A DNA stretch of 64,000 nucleotides from Bacillota bacterium (GCA_021771915.1 JAETNY010000001.1:173638-237637); one strand, 5' to 3'. Positions 17,620 through 26,151 are shown, counted from the stretch's first letter. Made by a program: numbers and translations. The notes: a model not told the origin generated them from the letters alone.

Positions 17620-17699
17620 TCAGACCTGATTTTAATGGGCTTTGACAACAAAATAAAGAATTAATGCAGAATTGCAGAAAATAAAGGAGGTGGGTTTTC

Positions 17700-17963
17700 A
17701 TGGCACATAAGAAAGCAGGCGGTAGTTCCAAGAACGGTCGTGATAGTGAGTCCAAACGACTTGGTCTGAAGCGCCATGATGGTCAGCTGGTGACAGCTGG
17801 TTCAATTATCGTGCGTCAGCGCGGCACACATTTCCACCCCGGCACCAATGTTGGTCTGGGTAAGGACGATACTCTGTTTGCCAAGGTGGACGGCAGAGTT
17901 AAATTTGAGCGCAAAGATAAAACACGCAAAAAGGTTAGTGTTTATGCAGTAGAAACTGCTTAA
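17700..17963 (+). CDS. rpmA: 50S ribosomal protein L27, 87 aa (no N-terminal extension)
   Basis: L27 reaches the peptidyl-transferase centre with its N-terminus. The sequence begins directly [18 protein letters not shown], the form made without a cleaved leader, whereas many Firmicutes make L27 with a leader of about nine residues removed by Prp. AAAGGAGGTG lies 8 bases before the ATG and no in-frame upstream start exists, so the short form is genuine. Ends with the usual basic C-terminus. Confidence 0.98.
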   Translation: MAHKKAGGSSKNGRDSESKRLGLKRHDGQLVTAGSIIVRQRGTHFHPGTNVGLGKDDTLFAKVDGRVKFERKDKTRKKVSVYAVETA

Positions 17964-17981
17964 ATCTGGTATGCATTTTAT

Positions 17982-18022
17982 AAAACGGCACAGACTATTT
18001 CTGTGTCGTTTTATTTTTTTTG
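17982..18022 (+). terminator. Intrinsic terminator of rplU-rpmA
   Basis: AAACGGCACAGA and TCTGTGTCGTTTT form a 12-base-pair stem with a 5-base loop, followed by a T-run. Confidence 0.9.
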
Positions 18023-18032
18023 GAAAAATAAA

Positions 18033-18061
18033 TTGCAGAAAGCATATTTCTGTGATATAAT
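18033..18061 (+). promoter_or_regulatory. Promoter for obg
   Basis: TTGCAG, 17-base spacer, TATAAT; about 42 bases before the obg start. Confidence 0.7.
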
Positions 18062-18103
18062 AAAAAGTAATAATTTGATTTAAGAGGATTTGGAGTATAT
18101 TTA

Positions 18104-19402
18104 ATGTTTTATGATTATGTGAAAATTTTTGTGAAAGGCGGCGATGGCGGCAATGGTGTTGTAACCTTTCGCAGAGAAAAATATGTACCGCTGGGCGGCC
18201 CCTCCGGTGGGGACGGTGGCAAGGGTGCTGATGTGATTTTTGTGGCAGACGAGAGCCTGACCACTTTGGTGGATTTTAAGTATCGTCAGCATTATAAGGC
18301 GCAGCGCGGTGAAAACGGCATGCGGAAAAATATGCATGGCAAAAACGGTGAGCCGTTAATTGTGAAAGTGCCGGTGGGAACATTGGTGCGCGATGCTGAA
18401 AGCGGCGAGTTGCTGGCGGATATTGTGGAGAAAAATCAGCGTGTGGTGGTGGCGCATGGCGGCCGTGGCGGCCGTGGTAATGCACGTTTTCAGTCGGCAC
18501 GCAATCGGGCGCCGGAGATTGCTGAGAAAGGTGAGCCGGGTGAGGAACGCTGGCTGCGTTTGGAGTTGAAACTTCTGGCGGACGCGGCGTTGGTTGGTTT
18601 GCCGAATGCCGGCAAAAGCACGATTATTTCCAAGGTATCGGGCAGTCGCCCGAAGATTGCCGATTATCCCTTTACCACATTGCACCCCAATTTGGGTGTG
18701 GTGAATTTGGAGCCGGGCATGAGTTTCGTTTTGGCTGATATTCCCGGTTTGATTGAGGGCGCGGCCGAGGGCGTTGGTTTGGGGCATCGTTTTTTGCGTC
18801 ATGTGGAGCGTTCACGCCTGCTGCTGCATGTGGTGGACATGAGCGGTTTGGGTGAACTTTCGCCATGGGAAGAATTTTGTGTGATTGATAAGGAATTGGC
18901 GCTGTATCGTCAGGATTTGGCGGCGCGCCGCCGGTTGTTACTGGCCAATAAAATGGACATGCCGCAGGCGGCAGAAAATTTGCATGAATTTAAGCAGCGG
19001 CTGGTGGAGTCTGGTCATGATTATCCGCTGTTTGAGATTTCTGCGCTGACGGGCGAGGGATTACGCGAGTTAATGTATCAGGTGTTTGAGATTTTGCAGA
19101 CCACGCCTTTGCCGGTGCTGCCGGATATGCAGGATACTGAAGATGAGAGTCTGGGTAAGCTGACTAAAGTGGTGGCGGAGCCGGAATTTGTGATTACACA
19201 GGCGGAGCCAGGGGTTTGGCAGGTTACCGGCAAAAAGCTGGAGAAGCTGGTTGTTATGACTGATTGGGAGTATGAAGCGTCATTGCGGCGTTTGCAGAAT
19301 ATATTGACGAAAATTGGCCTTGATGCGGCTTTGCGTGAAGCCGGGGCGCAAGACGGTGATTTGGTGCAGATTGCCGGGCGAGAGTTCGACTATGCTGAAT
19401 AG
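18104..19402 (+). CDS. obg: GTPase ObgE/CgtA, 432 aa
   Basis: Essential GTPase of large-subunit maturation and stress responses. Domains in order: glycine-rich Obg fold at 1-157 (KGGDGGNGVVTFRREKY), G domain at 158-330 with G1 GLPNAGKST (165-173), G3 DIPG and G4 NKMD, and the C-terminal OCT domain at about 350-428. Length matches three-domain Obg. Spaced 23 bases before the next gene. Confidence 0.97.
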   Translation: MFYDYVKIFVKGGDGGNGVVTFRREKYVPLGGPSGGDGGKGADVIFVADESLTTLVDFKYRQHYKAQRGENGMRKNMHGKNGEPLIVKVPVGTLVRDAESGELLADIVEKNQRVVVAHGGRGGRGNARFQSARNRAPEIAEKGEPGEERWLRLELKLLADAALVGLPNAGKSTIISKVSGSRPKIADYPFTTLHPNLGVVNLEPGMSFVLADIPGLIEGAAEGVGLGHRFLRHVERSRLLLHVVDMSGLGELSPWEEFCVIDKELALYRQDLAARRRLLLANKMDMPQAAENLHEFKQRLVESGHDYPLFEISALTGEGLRELMYQVFEILQTTPLPVLPDMQDTEDESLGKLTKVVAEPEFVITQAEPGVWQVTGKKLEKLVVMTDWEYEASLRRLQNILTKIGLDAALREAGAQDGDLVQIAGREFDYAE

Positions 19403-19425
19403 GGGCAGACAAGGGAGGTTTGCTT

Positions 19426-21117
19426 GTGTTTGATTTAGAGGTGTTTGTGGGGCCGGCGATTGTGCTGCTGGGTATGTTTATTGGTTTGCTGGGCTTTGCT
19501 ATTTGGGGTGTGCGAGCAATTAGAGAATCGGCGCCGCTGACGGCGTCAGATGTGGCGCCTTTGGTGGACGGCTTTGGCAATGCTGATTTGGAAGCAGCCG
19601 AGCCTTTGGCGGAACTTTCATTGCCGGATATTGAAAATGATATGCTGAATAATGCAGATGGAGCCGAAAATTTGGAGAAAACGGCGGAATTTGAGCAGCC
19701 GCTGACATCTATAAATACGGTTGCCTCATTCTCTCAAAGTTTTTGGGAGGGACAGGAGGTGCCGCCGGTCAGTCAGTCTGATTATAATGATGCGATTGAC
19801 AGAATACAGGCTGATTTAGATGCGGCCGATGCTGTGGAGTTTAATAAAGATGCTGGTGATGCTGACGCAATGGCGGCGGCTAATGTGTTGGAGGCTTTGC
19901 GGCATGGCGTTGTGAATGCCGACGCAGAGGGTGAAAATGCTGCTGTAATTCCTAATCAGGAAACAGCTGTTAAGACAGATAATGCAGTGCCGGCGGCTAA
20001 CGAAACACCGGCGGTCGGTTTATCGCTTGATGCAGAAGCATTGGATACCGACGACAATGAGGCGACTCGTTTAATTAGTCGCGAGGATACCAATGCCATT
20101 TTGCTGGAGGAAAGCGAGGAGGCTTTGCCGGCTATTGATGAAAATGAGGAAACGCGTGTGCTGCAAATGCCGGAAAATTCTTTGGTAAATAATATGGAAG
20201 AAACGGTGGTTATGCAGAAAATTGCCGTTGATGATATGCCGGAGCAATCAGCGGCGATTGGTGCGGAGCAGCTGGACGCGGTTTCATTGGAAGAAACCAG
20301 AATGCATCAGACTATGCCGGCGGCGGCCAGTCCTGAAAAAACGCCGGCAACGCAGGAGCCGACGGTTGCACCAAATTTGCAACGCATGCCGCCCGGTATG
20401 GCGAGCAGTTTTGGTTTTATCAACAATCAGGCCAACGGCATGGCCAGCGCCACGCAATTGCGCTCTCTGCCGGATTTGTCTAATTTGACGCCGGAGGAAG
20501 CCGGCGATACATTGCTGCCGGAAACGCCAATACCTTTTGGCCCCAAAATGGCTTGGCTGGCTATTCCCGGCTTTAAGCCCTCTGAGGTTATCGCGGCGCT
20601 GCGTTTGGACGATGTGCAGACGGCTAACTGGACCAAGGGTTTGCAGCAAGCCTATGCGGATAATAATTTGGTTTTCGTTTCTCCTTCTTTGGGAGGCTGG
20701 GTAATGGTTATTGGTAAAACGCTTTGGGAGCGCGCTGACATGAACCGCTCTGCGGAAAACATTCCCTGGCTTAAAGAAATTTGCCGCAAGTTTGGCAATG
20801 CCTGTTTTTTCTCCACCATGCAGGGCTTGGGTAATCATGGCTGGGTGGGTATTCGTGATGGTCAGATTGCGCGTGCTTATGGTTACAGCGGCGAATTGCA
20901 GGAGTTAATCTGGCTGATTGGCGAACCGACTGAGGAGGAAATTGCTATCAATCCAGCTTTCATTACGGAGATGCGCGAAAAATATCAGCCCGGTTTTCGG
21001 CCGATTATTCCCGATGAAAAGCTGGTTCTGGCGGTGGCGGCGGCCTGGTCGGTGGATCCCGGTTTCCGTCGGCGGCAGTATCCGGCCGATTTCGGTTTTC
21101 TGGGTTATATGAATTAA
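19426..21117 (+). CDS. Membrane-anchored acidic protein with E-x-T-R repeats and a C-terminal globular domain, 563 aa
   Basis: GTG at 19426 has GGGAGG 7 bases upstream; a TTG two codons earlier is too close to it. Residues 1-28 hold one hydrophobic helix (signal anchor). Residues 35-370 are acidic, Ala/Glu/Asn-rich and low in complexity, probably disordered. Within them four short repeats occur around residues 213, 242, 259 and 290 (NEATRL, NEETRV, MEETVV, LEETRM), resembling Thr phospho-sites read by FHA domains. Residues 375-560 form a compact domain with MAWLAIPGFKPSEV, TANWTKGLQQAY, VFVSPSLGGWVMVIG and LGNHGWVGIRDGQIARAYGY, similar to an unnamed family I recall (ANWxxGLxxAY...FVxPxxxGWxLVxG). 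Function unknown. It lies between obg and nadD. Confidence 0.8.
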   Translation: MFDLEVFVGPAIVLLGMFIGLLGFAIWGVRAIRESAPLTASDVAPLVDGFGNADLEAAEPLAELSLPDIENDMLNNADGAENLEKTAEFEQPLTSINTVASFSQSFWEGQEVPPVSQSDYNDAIDRIQADLDAADAVEFNKDAGDADAMAAANVLEALRHGVVNADAEGENAAVIPNQETAVKTDNAVPAANETPAVGLSLDAEALDTDDNEATRLISREDTNAILLEESEEALPAIDENEETRVLQMPENSLVNNMEETVVMQKIAVDDMPEQSAAIGAEQLDAVSLEETRMHQTMPAAASPEKTPATQEPTVAPNLQRMPPGMASSFGFINNQANGMASATQLRSLPDLSNLTPEEAGDTLLPETPIPFGPKMAWLAIPGFKPSEVIAALRLDDVQTANWTKGLQQAYADNNLVFVSPSLGGWVMVIGKTLWERADMNRSAENIPWLKEICRKFGNACFFSTMQGLGNHGWVGIRDGQIARAYGYSGELQELIWLIGEPTEEEIAINPAFITEMREKYQPGFRPIIPDEKLVLAVAAAWSVDPGFRRRQYPADFGFLGYMN

Positions 21118-21154
21118 TGGGTAGAATGGTGCCGATAAAAAGTGGGTGATATCA

Positions 21155-21757
21155 TTGCCGAAAAAAAGGATTGGTATTATGGGCGGCACGTTTGACCCTA
21201 TTCATTATGGTCATTTGGTAACTGCTGAGGCGGCCAGGCATCGTTTTTACCTAAATCAGGTTATTTTTGTGCCGTCTGGCCGGCCGCCGCATAAGCTTTC
21301 GCATAAACTGACGCCGGCCGCGGAGCGTCTTTTGATGACGCTGCTGGCGACGGTGCCCAATCAGGATTTTATTGTTTCTGACTGGGAGGTAAACCGGGAG
21401 CAGATTTCCTATACCTATGAAACAATGCGTGCTTTTCATCAACATTTTGGCGATGAGGCGGAATTGTTTTTTATCACGGGCGCCGATGCTGTTCTGGAGA
21501 TTATGCAGTGGCGCCAGATTGATGAACTGGCTGATGTTTGCAGCTTTATTGCGGCTACGCGGCCGGGTTATCATTTAGATGATTTTAAGGGTTCGCCCAA
21601 GCTGGCGGCCAAGCTGTTTTTTATGGAAGTGCCGGCATTGGCTATTTCTTCCAGCGATATCCGCCGCCGGGTGGCGTGTGGTGAGCCGATTAAATATCTT
21701 TTGCCGGAAACTGTGGAGATGTATATTTATAAGCATGGATTATATCGAGATATATAA
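21155..21757 (+). CDS. nadD: Nicotinate-mononucleotide adenylyltransferase, 200 aa
   Basis: Makes deamido-NAD from nicotinate mononucleotide and ATP. IGIMGGTFDPIHYGH near the N-terminus is the nucleotidyltransferase (GxFDPxHxGH) motif, VPSGRPPHK the NadD loop and AISSSDIRRRV the C-terminal SSxxIR motif. Start: TTG at 21155 has GGGTGAT about 5 bases upstream; a GTG at 21146 (three codons longer) lacks a ribosome binding site and is the alternative. It overlaps yqeK by 23 bases, so the two are coupled. Confidence 0.95.
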   Translation: MPKKRIGIMGGTFDPIHYGHLVTAEAARHRFYLNQVIFVPSGRPPHKLSHKLTPAAERLLMTLLATVPNQDFIVSDWEVNREQISYTYETMRAFHQHFGDEAELFFITGADAVLEIMQWRQIDELADVCSFIAATRPGYHLDDFKGSPKLAAKLFFMEVPALAISSSDIRRRVACGEPIKYLLPETVEMYIYKHGLYRDI

Positions 21758-22325
21758 AGAAGAATTTGAATTGGTGCGCAGCCGTTTAGGCCCGGCGCGC
21801 CTGAAGCATAGTTTGGGTGTAGCGGAAACAGCGCAGCAGCTGGCCGAAAAATATGGCGCTGACCCGGCGGAGGCTTATTTGGCCGGAATTTGTCATGATA
21901 TTGCCAAGGAGTTGCCGCGCACGGAGCAGCTGGCTTTACTGCAAAAATCGCCTTTAGCGGAAGATGCTGAAATTTTGCAACATAAACAGCTTTGGCATGC
22001 CCCGGCTGGGGCGGTGCTGCTGGCGGAATTGCAGACGCAGTATCCCCGGCTGAATGAAGCGGTGCAGAGTGCGTGTCTTTGGCATACTTTGGGTCGGCCG
22101 GCCATGACGCTGCTGGAAAGTCTGGTTTTTGTGGCGGATTTGATTGAGCCAGGTCGGGATTTTCCTGATTTGCCGCCTATCCGGCAAGCGGTTTGGCAGG
22201 ATTTAACGAGCGGTATTTGCGCCTGCATGCAGGGTGTGATTGGATTTTTGGAGAGTGAAAGAAATTTTGTTCACCCTCTGGCTTATGAGGCGTGGGCGTA
22301 TTATAAAAAGGCTCGGAAAATATAA
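21735..22325 (+). CDS. yqeK: HD-domain phosphohydrolase YqeK (Ap4A hydrolase-like), 196 aa
   Basis: HD-superfamily protein: RLKHSLGVAETA (His) at residues 24-35, GICHDIAKELP (the HD pair) around 53-63, and later His/Asp ligands (HAPAGAVLL, FVADLIEPGR). YqeK-type proteins hydrolyse diadenosine tetraphosphate to ADP and are regularly coded between nadD and rsfS, as here. ATG at 21735 lies inside the end of nadD; the in-frame sequence upstream is a shadow of nadD. Confidence 0.9.
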   Translation: MDYIEIYKEEFELVRSRLGPARLKHSLGVAETAQQLAEKYGADPAEAYLAGICHDIAKELPRTEQLALLQKSPLAEDAEILQHKQLWHAPAGAVLLAELQTQYPRLNEAVQSACLWHTLGRPAMTLLESLVFVADLIEPGRDFPDLPPIRQAVWQDLTSGICACMQGVIGFLESERNFVHPLAYEAWAYYKKARKI

Positions 22326-22360
22326 ATATAGTAAGTGATTATATGGGAGGTTGAATTAAA

Positions 22361-22858
22361 TTGACGGAAAAAGAGAATTTGCAGGAATTGTTAAATCAGG
22401 ATAAATTACAACATAACAATGCGGAAGCGCCGGCGCGCGATATGGAAACCAGAGAATTGCTGGCAGACGAGGAAGAAGCGTCTGCGGCTCTGGATACGGA
22501 TAATCTGGAGGATTTAATCAAGGCGGCCGCGGCTTTTGGCTGGGCCAAAAAAGCCCGGGATATTGTGGGCATTGATTTGCGTGATGTATCGCCGGTTGCG
22601 GATTATTTTCTGATTATGTCGGGCAGCAACAAGCCGCAGCTGAAAGCTATCAGCGATAACATTGAGGAAAAGCTGGCGGAGCAGGGGCTTAAACCGTTGC
22701 GCGTGGAGGGATATCGCGAGGCAGAATGGATTTTGCTGGATTATGGCGCTTTGGTTGTGCATATTTTTGCTGATGAGCAGCGTGAATATTACAATTTGGA
22801 ACGCCTTTGGGGAGATGCACCGGCTTATAAATTTGCACCAGTGCAGTCTGTGCAATAA
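22361..22858 (+). CDS. rsfS: Ribosomal silencing factor RsfS, 165 aa with an acidic N-terminal extension
   Basis: Binds L14 and blocks subunit joining when nutrients are short. The RsfS core is at about 48-160: ARDIVGIDLRDVSPVADYFLIMSG and WILLDYGALVVHIFADEQREYYNLERLW are family signatures. Typical RsfS has about 110-120 residues; here about 45 additional residues rich in Glu/Asp/Asn precede it. TTG start with GGGAGG 10 bases upstream. Last gene of the nadD-yqeK-rsfS cluster. Confidence 0.93.
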   Translation: MTEKENLQELLNQDKLQHNNAEAPARDMETRELLADEEEASAALDTDNLEDLIKAAAAFGWAKKARDIVGIDLRDVSPVADYFLIMSGSNKPQLKAISDNIEEKLAEQGLKPLRVEGYREAEWILLDYGALVVHIFADEQREYYNLERLWGDAPAYKFAPVQSVQ

Positions 22859-22877
22859 AAATTAGGAGGCTTTAAGC

Positions 22878-23717
22878 ATGAAAAAAACGCCTTTGGTGGC
22901 AACAATTAATGATTTGTCTGGTTATGGTCATTGTGCATTAACGGTGGCAATGCCTATATTGTCGGTTATGGGTTTTCAATGCTGCCCATTGCCGACGGCT
23001 ATTTTATCCAATCATACCGGGTATGAGAGTTATTTTTTTCAGGATTTTACTGCAAATATGCCCGATTATCTGGCGGAATGGCGGAAACTGGAACTTAATT
23101 TTGCAGCGGTATATACCGGTTTTTTAGGTTCAGAACAGCAGGCTGATGTTGTTGGTTCATTCATTCATGATGTTAAAAGCCAGGCCGGAGAAAAACAGCC
23201 TTTAATTTTTGTTGACCCCGTTTTAGGCGATAATGGTAAGCCTTATAATACCTGTACGCCGGAAATTTGCGAGTCTATGAAAAAGCTGGTGCGCATGGCT
23301 GATGTGATTACGCCTAATATTACTGAGGCCTGCCTGCTTTTGAACCGGGATTATTGTGGTGAGCGCATTGATGAAACCGCCGCTTTGAAGCTGGTTAAGG
23401 AGTTGGCTTCCTTGGGCTCCGCTCAGGTTGTGCTGACCGGCGTGCGTTCTAAAGCCGGCATGTTGGCCAATTTGGCTTTTGATGCGGAGCAGAACCATTT
23501 TTATTGGGTTGAGGAGCCGGCCGTGGAGCCTTATTATAACGGCGCCGGTGACGTATTCTCTGCTGTGCTGTGTGGTTCGCTGCTGGCTGGTTTGGATATG
23601 CAGTCGGCTTTGGAGAAAAGTGCTTTTTTTGTGTATCTGGCAGCTAAGGATACCGCAGCGGCTGGTTCCCCCGTGCGTGACGGTTTGATGTATGAAAAGT
23701 ATCTGAAAATGCTTTAA
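22878..23717 (+). CDS. Pyridoxamine/pyridoxal kinase, 279 aa
   Basis: Ribokinase-family (PfkB-like) kinase of the B6 salvage pathway. Visible: IND-SGYGHCALTVAMPILSVMG at the start, TAILSNHTGY, the GFLGSEQQ segment, VDPVLGDNGKPY (Asp/Gly ATP-Mg loop, about 115-126), VITPNITEACLLL and the anion-hole motif NGAGDVFSAVLCG with catalytic Asp near 230. AGGAGG lies about 8 bases upstream. PdxY/PdxK-type assignment is by overall similarity to the short-substrate-pocket pyridoxamine kinases. Ends at a strong terminator. Confidence 0.9.
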   Translation: MKKTPLVATINDLSGYGHCALTVAMPILSVMGFQCCPLPTAILSNHTGYESYFFQDFTANMPDYLAEWRKLELNFAAVYTGFLGSEQQADVVGSFIHDVKSQAGEKQPLIFVDPVLGDNGKPYNTCTPEICESMKKLVRMADVITPNITEACLLLNRDYCGERIDETAALKLVKELASLGSAQVVLTGVRSKAGMLANLAFDAEQNHFYWVEEPAVEPYYNGAGDVFSAVLCGSLLAGLDMQSALEKSAFFVYLAAKDTAAAGSPVRDGLMYEKYLKML

Positions 23718-23728
23718 GATTATGAGTA

Positions 23729-23765
23729 AACCAGCCGTTTCTCAATGGAACGGCTGGTTAATTTC
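23729..23765 (+). terminator. Intrinsic terminator after the pyridoxamine kinase gene
   Basis: AACCAGCCGTT and AACGGCTGGTT form a perfect 11-base-pair stem, 9-base loop, then a short T-rich tail. Confidence 0.85.
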
Positions 23766-23769
23766 TACA

Positions 23770-23803
23770 CATAAAAGGAGCCGTTTTAACAGCGGCTCCT
23801 TTA
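23770..23803 (-). terminator. Intrinsic terminator for the minus-strand small membrane protein gene
   Basis: AAAGGAGCCG (23774-23783) pairs with CGGCTCCTTT (23793-23802); read on the minus strand it ends in TTTTA. Confidence 0.8.
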
Positions 23804-23820
23804 TTGATGTTTGAGGTTGC

Positions 23821-24270
23821 TTAAGCGCCAATCCACTCGTTAAATTCCAGTTGTAATTCCAGACACTTGCTGTTAAACTCATCGTCAGTATTGAATGGCC
23901 CCAGAACTTGAGCGTCATCTGTGTTGATAAGCCAGTAACAGTAGTTGGTGTAATCCGGTTTAATATCTGCTGTTTCCGGTACGGCGGTTTGTTTAGCGGC
24001 AATATATTTACCGCTGACAGCATAAGAAATGATAATGCTGTCTACAACCGGTTTGGTTGGGTCGGCTCCTTTATTGTTGTTAATTATGTAGGCTGAACGG
24101 GAACTTTCTTTGATGATGGCATAATTATTTTTAATCGGCGTAGTAAAGTCCTCTTTAGGGCCAAATACGCTATAAATCGTCAGGGCGATAGAAAAAATAA
24201 TGATAGCCAGAACGGTATAACCCAGAATTTTGAAAAACAATTTAGTTTTGTTGGTTTTTTTTCTTCTCAT
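23821..24270 (-). CDS. Single-span membrane protein of unknown function (DUF3997-like?), 149 aa
   Basis: A Lys/Arg-rich tip (RRKKTNKTK) precedes one membrane helix at residues 11-32 (FKILGYTVLAIIIFSIALT). The extracytoplasmic part shows IKNNYAIIKESSRSAYIINN, then YWLINTDDAQVLGPFNTDDEF. This pattern of a short beta-rich domain with a YWxIxxxxxxxGPF motif recalls DUF3997-type small lipoprotein/membrane proteins; the match is from memory and weak. It converges with the pyridoxamine kinase gene and has its own terminator. GAAAGG precedes the ATG on the minus strand. Confidence 0.7.
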   Translation of the reverse strand: MRRKKTNKTKLFFKILGYTVLAIIIFSIALTIYSVFGPKEDFTTPIKNNYAIIKESSRSAYIINNNKGADPTKPVVDSIIISYAVSGKYIAAKQTAVPETADIKPDYTNYCYWLINTDDAQVLGPFNTDDEFNSKCLELQLEFNEWIGA

Positions 24271-24475
24271 TAATTTATGATACCTTTCAATTTAGCTTTG
24301 CTTTGGTTGGCCAGTGAGTGTGTTCGATAATTATATATAGTATATCACAAAATTTGGTTAAATGCAACTTTTTATATGCTTATGCTTTATGGTGAAAATT
24401 TATATTCAATTAATATTTCAGAGTTAGACTATAATATATAATATGTAATTAATAGGGTTTTGAGGTGAATTGGTG

Positions 24476-25342
24476 ATGAAAGTTGGCATTGTGACTGATA
24501 GTAATAGTGGAATTTTACCTGATGAGGCGCAAAAGCTGGGCATTTGGCTTTTACCCATGCCTTTTTACATTGATGGTAGCTGTTATTATGAAAATATTGA
24601 TTTAACGCGGCAGGATTTTTTTACTAAGCTGGCCGCTGGAGCAGAAATTGCCACAAGTTCTTCGGCTCCATTGGTGATTGCCAACATATGGAACCAGGCG
24701 CTTGCGGAGTGTGAACAGGTTTTGCATATTCCCATGAGCAGTGGTTTAAGCAGCAGTTGTGAGATTGCTATGGCGTTGGCCAGAGAAGAAAACTATGCTG
24801 GCCGGGTTTGGGTGTTGGATATTGGCAGGGTGGCCACTCCGATGCACCGTTCAGTTTTAGATGCTCTGGAACTTTTGGCGCAGGGCAAAACTGCTGCGGA
24901 GGTACAGCATATTTTACAGCAGCATCGTGCGGATATGACGATATATGTTGTGGTTGACGAACTGAAGCATCTGGCGCATGGCGGCCGTATAAGCAATACA
25001 ACGGCGGCATTGGGCTCAATTTTGAATATGAAGCCGGTTTTACAGTTTGATGTGGGTAAACTGAATATACATAATAAATGCCGTGGCAAAAAGCGAGCGC
25101 GGCATATCATGATTGAAGCGCTGCGAGCGGATTTGCAGGGTAAATTCAAGCAGCAGTGGGAAAGCGGCAGGGTGCATATTGTGGCGGCCGGCAGTGCGGA
25201 TAAGGCGGAAACGGAGGACTGGCTGGCGCAGATTGCCGAGGCTTTTCCCGGCCAGTCAATTATGTATGACGACTTGCCTTTAAGCCTTTGCGCGCATATT
25301 GGCCAGGGCGGTTTAGGTATTGGTTGTTCCTGTTTTGTTTGA
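24476..25342 (+). CDS. DegV family fatty-acid-binding protein, 288 aa
   Basis: DegV proteins (FakB-like) bind fatty acids and present them for phosphorylation by a FakA kinase. KVGIVTDSNSGI at residues 2-13, TSSSAPLVI near 60 (fatty-acid carboxylate-binding TSSxSP-like loop), IPMSSGLSSS near 83-92 and HGGRISNTTAALGSILNMKPVL near 165-186 are family signatures. ATG at 24476 is 7 bases after TGAGGTGA; TTG and GTG codons just upstream are too close to that site. No fakA is visible in the window. Confidence 0.93.
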   Translation: MKVGIVTDSNSGILPDEAQKLGIWLLPMPFYIDGSCYYENIDLTRQDFFTKLAAGAEIATSSSAPLVIANIWNQALAECEQVLHIPMSSGLSSSCEIAMALAREENYAGRVWVLDIGRVATPMHRSVLDALELLAQGKTAAEVQHILQQHRADMTIYVVVDELKHLAHGGRISNTTAALGSILNMKPVLQFDVGKLNIHNKCRGKKRARHIMIEALRADLQGKFKQQWESGRVHIVAAGSADKAETEDWLAQIAEAFPGQSIMYDDLPLSLCAHIGQGGLGIGCSCFV

Positions 25343-25361
25343 AAAATTTGTAATTTAGGCA

Positions 25362-25390
25362 TTGACAAAGCTGGCCGGGTATGGTAGAAT
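25362..25390 (+). promoter_or_regulatory. Promoter for infC-rpmI-rplT
   Basis: TTGACA (25362-25367), 17-base spacer, TAGAAT (25385-25390). Confidence 0.85.
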
Positions 25391-25396
25391 ATAACA

Positions 25397-25641
25397 AGCG
25401 TTTTTATGAGGAAACGTGACAATTAAAGCAGAAGTTTTGCTTCTCACCTGGCCGGCCGGCGCTGGCGGGTAAATATTAACAGATGCGGCTTGGGTTTTAA
25501 GCCTGAGTTATTATTGTGGTCTGTTATTATTGTGGGGGAGCAGGTTTTTTGCTCCACTATTTTTTTTGTCTAGGACTAAATAATCCTGTGGCGGTATGTG
25601 GCCGCGCAGGGTTATTGAGCCAAAATTTGGAGGTGAAAGTT
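25397..25641 (+). ncRNA. infC leader RNA (L20-leader-like attenuator)
   Basis: About 245 bases of leader contain several stems (for example AGAAG-TTTTG-CTTCT near 25430) and a terminator at 25532-25568 before infC. In Bacillus the same operon is controlled by L20 binding to its leader and premature termination; position and terminator fit that scheme. The match is by layout, not by a covariance model. Confidence 0.6.
25532..25568 (+). terminator. Leader terminator (attenuator) before infC
   Basis: GTGGGGGAGCA and TGCTCCAC form a stem (two extra G) followed by an eight-base T-run, about 74 bases before the infC start. Confidence 0.75.
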
Positions 25642-26151
25642 ATTTTTAAGGAATTGCGAATCAATGAGGAAATCCGGGCTGCTGAAATCCGTTTGGTTTC
25701 AGATAATGAAGATGAACAGCTGGGGATTGTGTCGGTTAAAGAAGCTCTGCGCGTGGCTCGTGAACGTGAGCTGGATTTGGTGGAGATTGCGCCGAATGCC
25801 AAACCGCCGGTTTGTAAGCTGATGGATTATGGCAAATATCGTTTTGACCAGTTGAAGCGAGATAAGGAAGCCAAAAAAAATCAGCGGGTTGTCAGCTTGA
25901 AAGAAGTAAAGCTTCGGATTAACATCGAAGAGCATGACTTTGAGGTTAAAGCTAAAAATGCACAGAAATTTCTGGCCGGCAAGGACAAGGTTAAGGTTAC
26001 CATTATGTTCCGCGGCCGTGAGATTACGCACCCGGAGCAGGGCATTGAGTTATGCCGCCGGATGGCAGAGCGTTTGGCTGATGTGGCCTCGGTGGAAAAG
26101 GCTGCCAAGGTTGAAGGCCGTAACATGACCATGATTTTGGCTCCCAAATAA
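25642..26151 (+). CDS. infC: Translation initiation factor IF-3, 169 aa, ATT start
   Basis: IF-3 keeps 30S subunits free and checks start codons. N-domain: LRINEEIRAAEIRLVS and ELDLVEIAPNAKPPVCKLMDYGKYR; C-domain: EVKLRINIEEHDFEVKA and VKVTIMFRGREITHPEQG. Start: GGAGG at 25629-25633 is 8 bases before ATT (25642-25644). No ATG/GTG/TTG at that spacing gives the canonical N-terminus, and AUU starts are a known autoregulatory feature of infC (Escherichia coli, Geobacillus). Upstream in-frame ATG-less sequence lies in the leader. Confidence 0.95.
   Translation: MFKELRINEEIRAAEIRLVSDNEDEQLGIVSVKEALRVARERELDLVEIAPNAKPPVCKLMDYGKYRFDQLKRDKEAKKNQRVVSLKEVKLRINIEEHDFEVKAKNAQKFLAGKDKVKVTIMFRGREITHPEQGIELCRRMAERLADVASVEKAAKVEGRNMTMILAPK

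Noticed and set aside
17620..17699. Hidden prp gene between rplU and rpmA
   Set aside because: Only 80 bases, no open frame, so no protease gene can fit.
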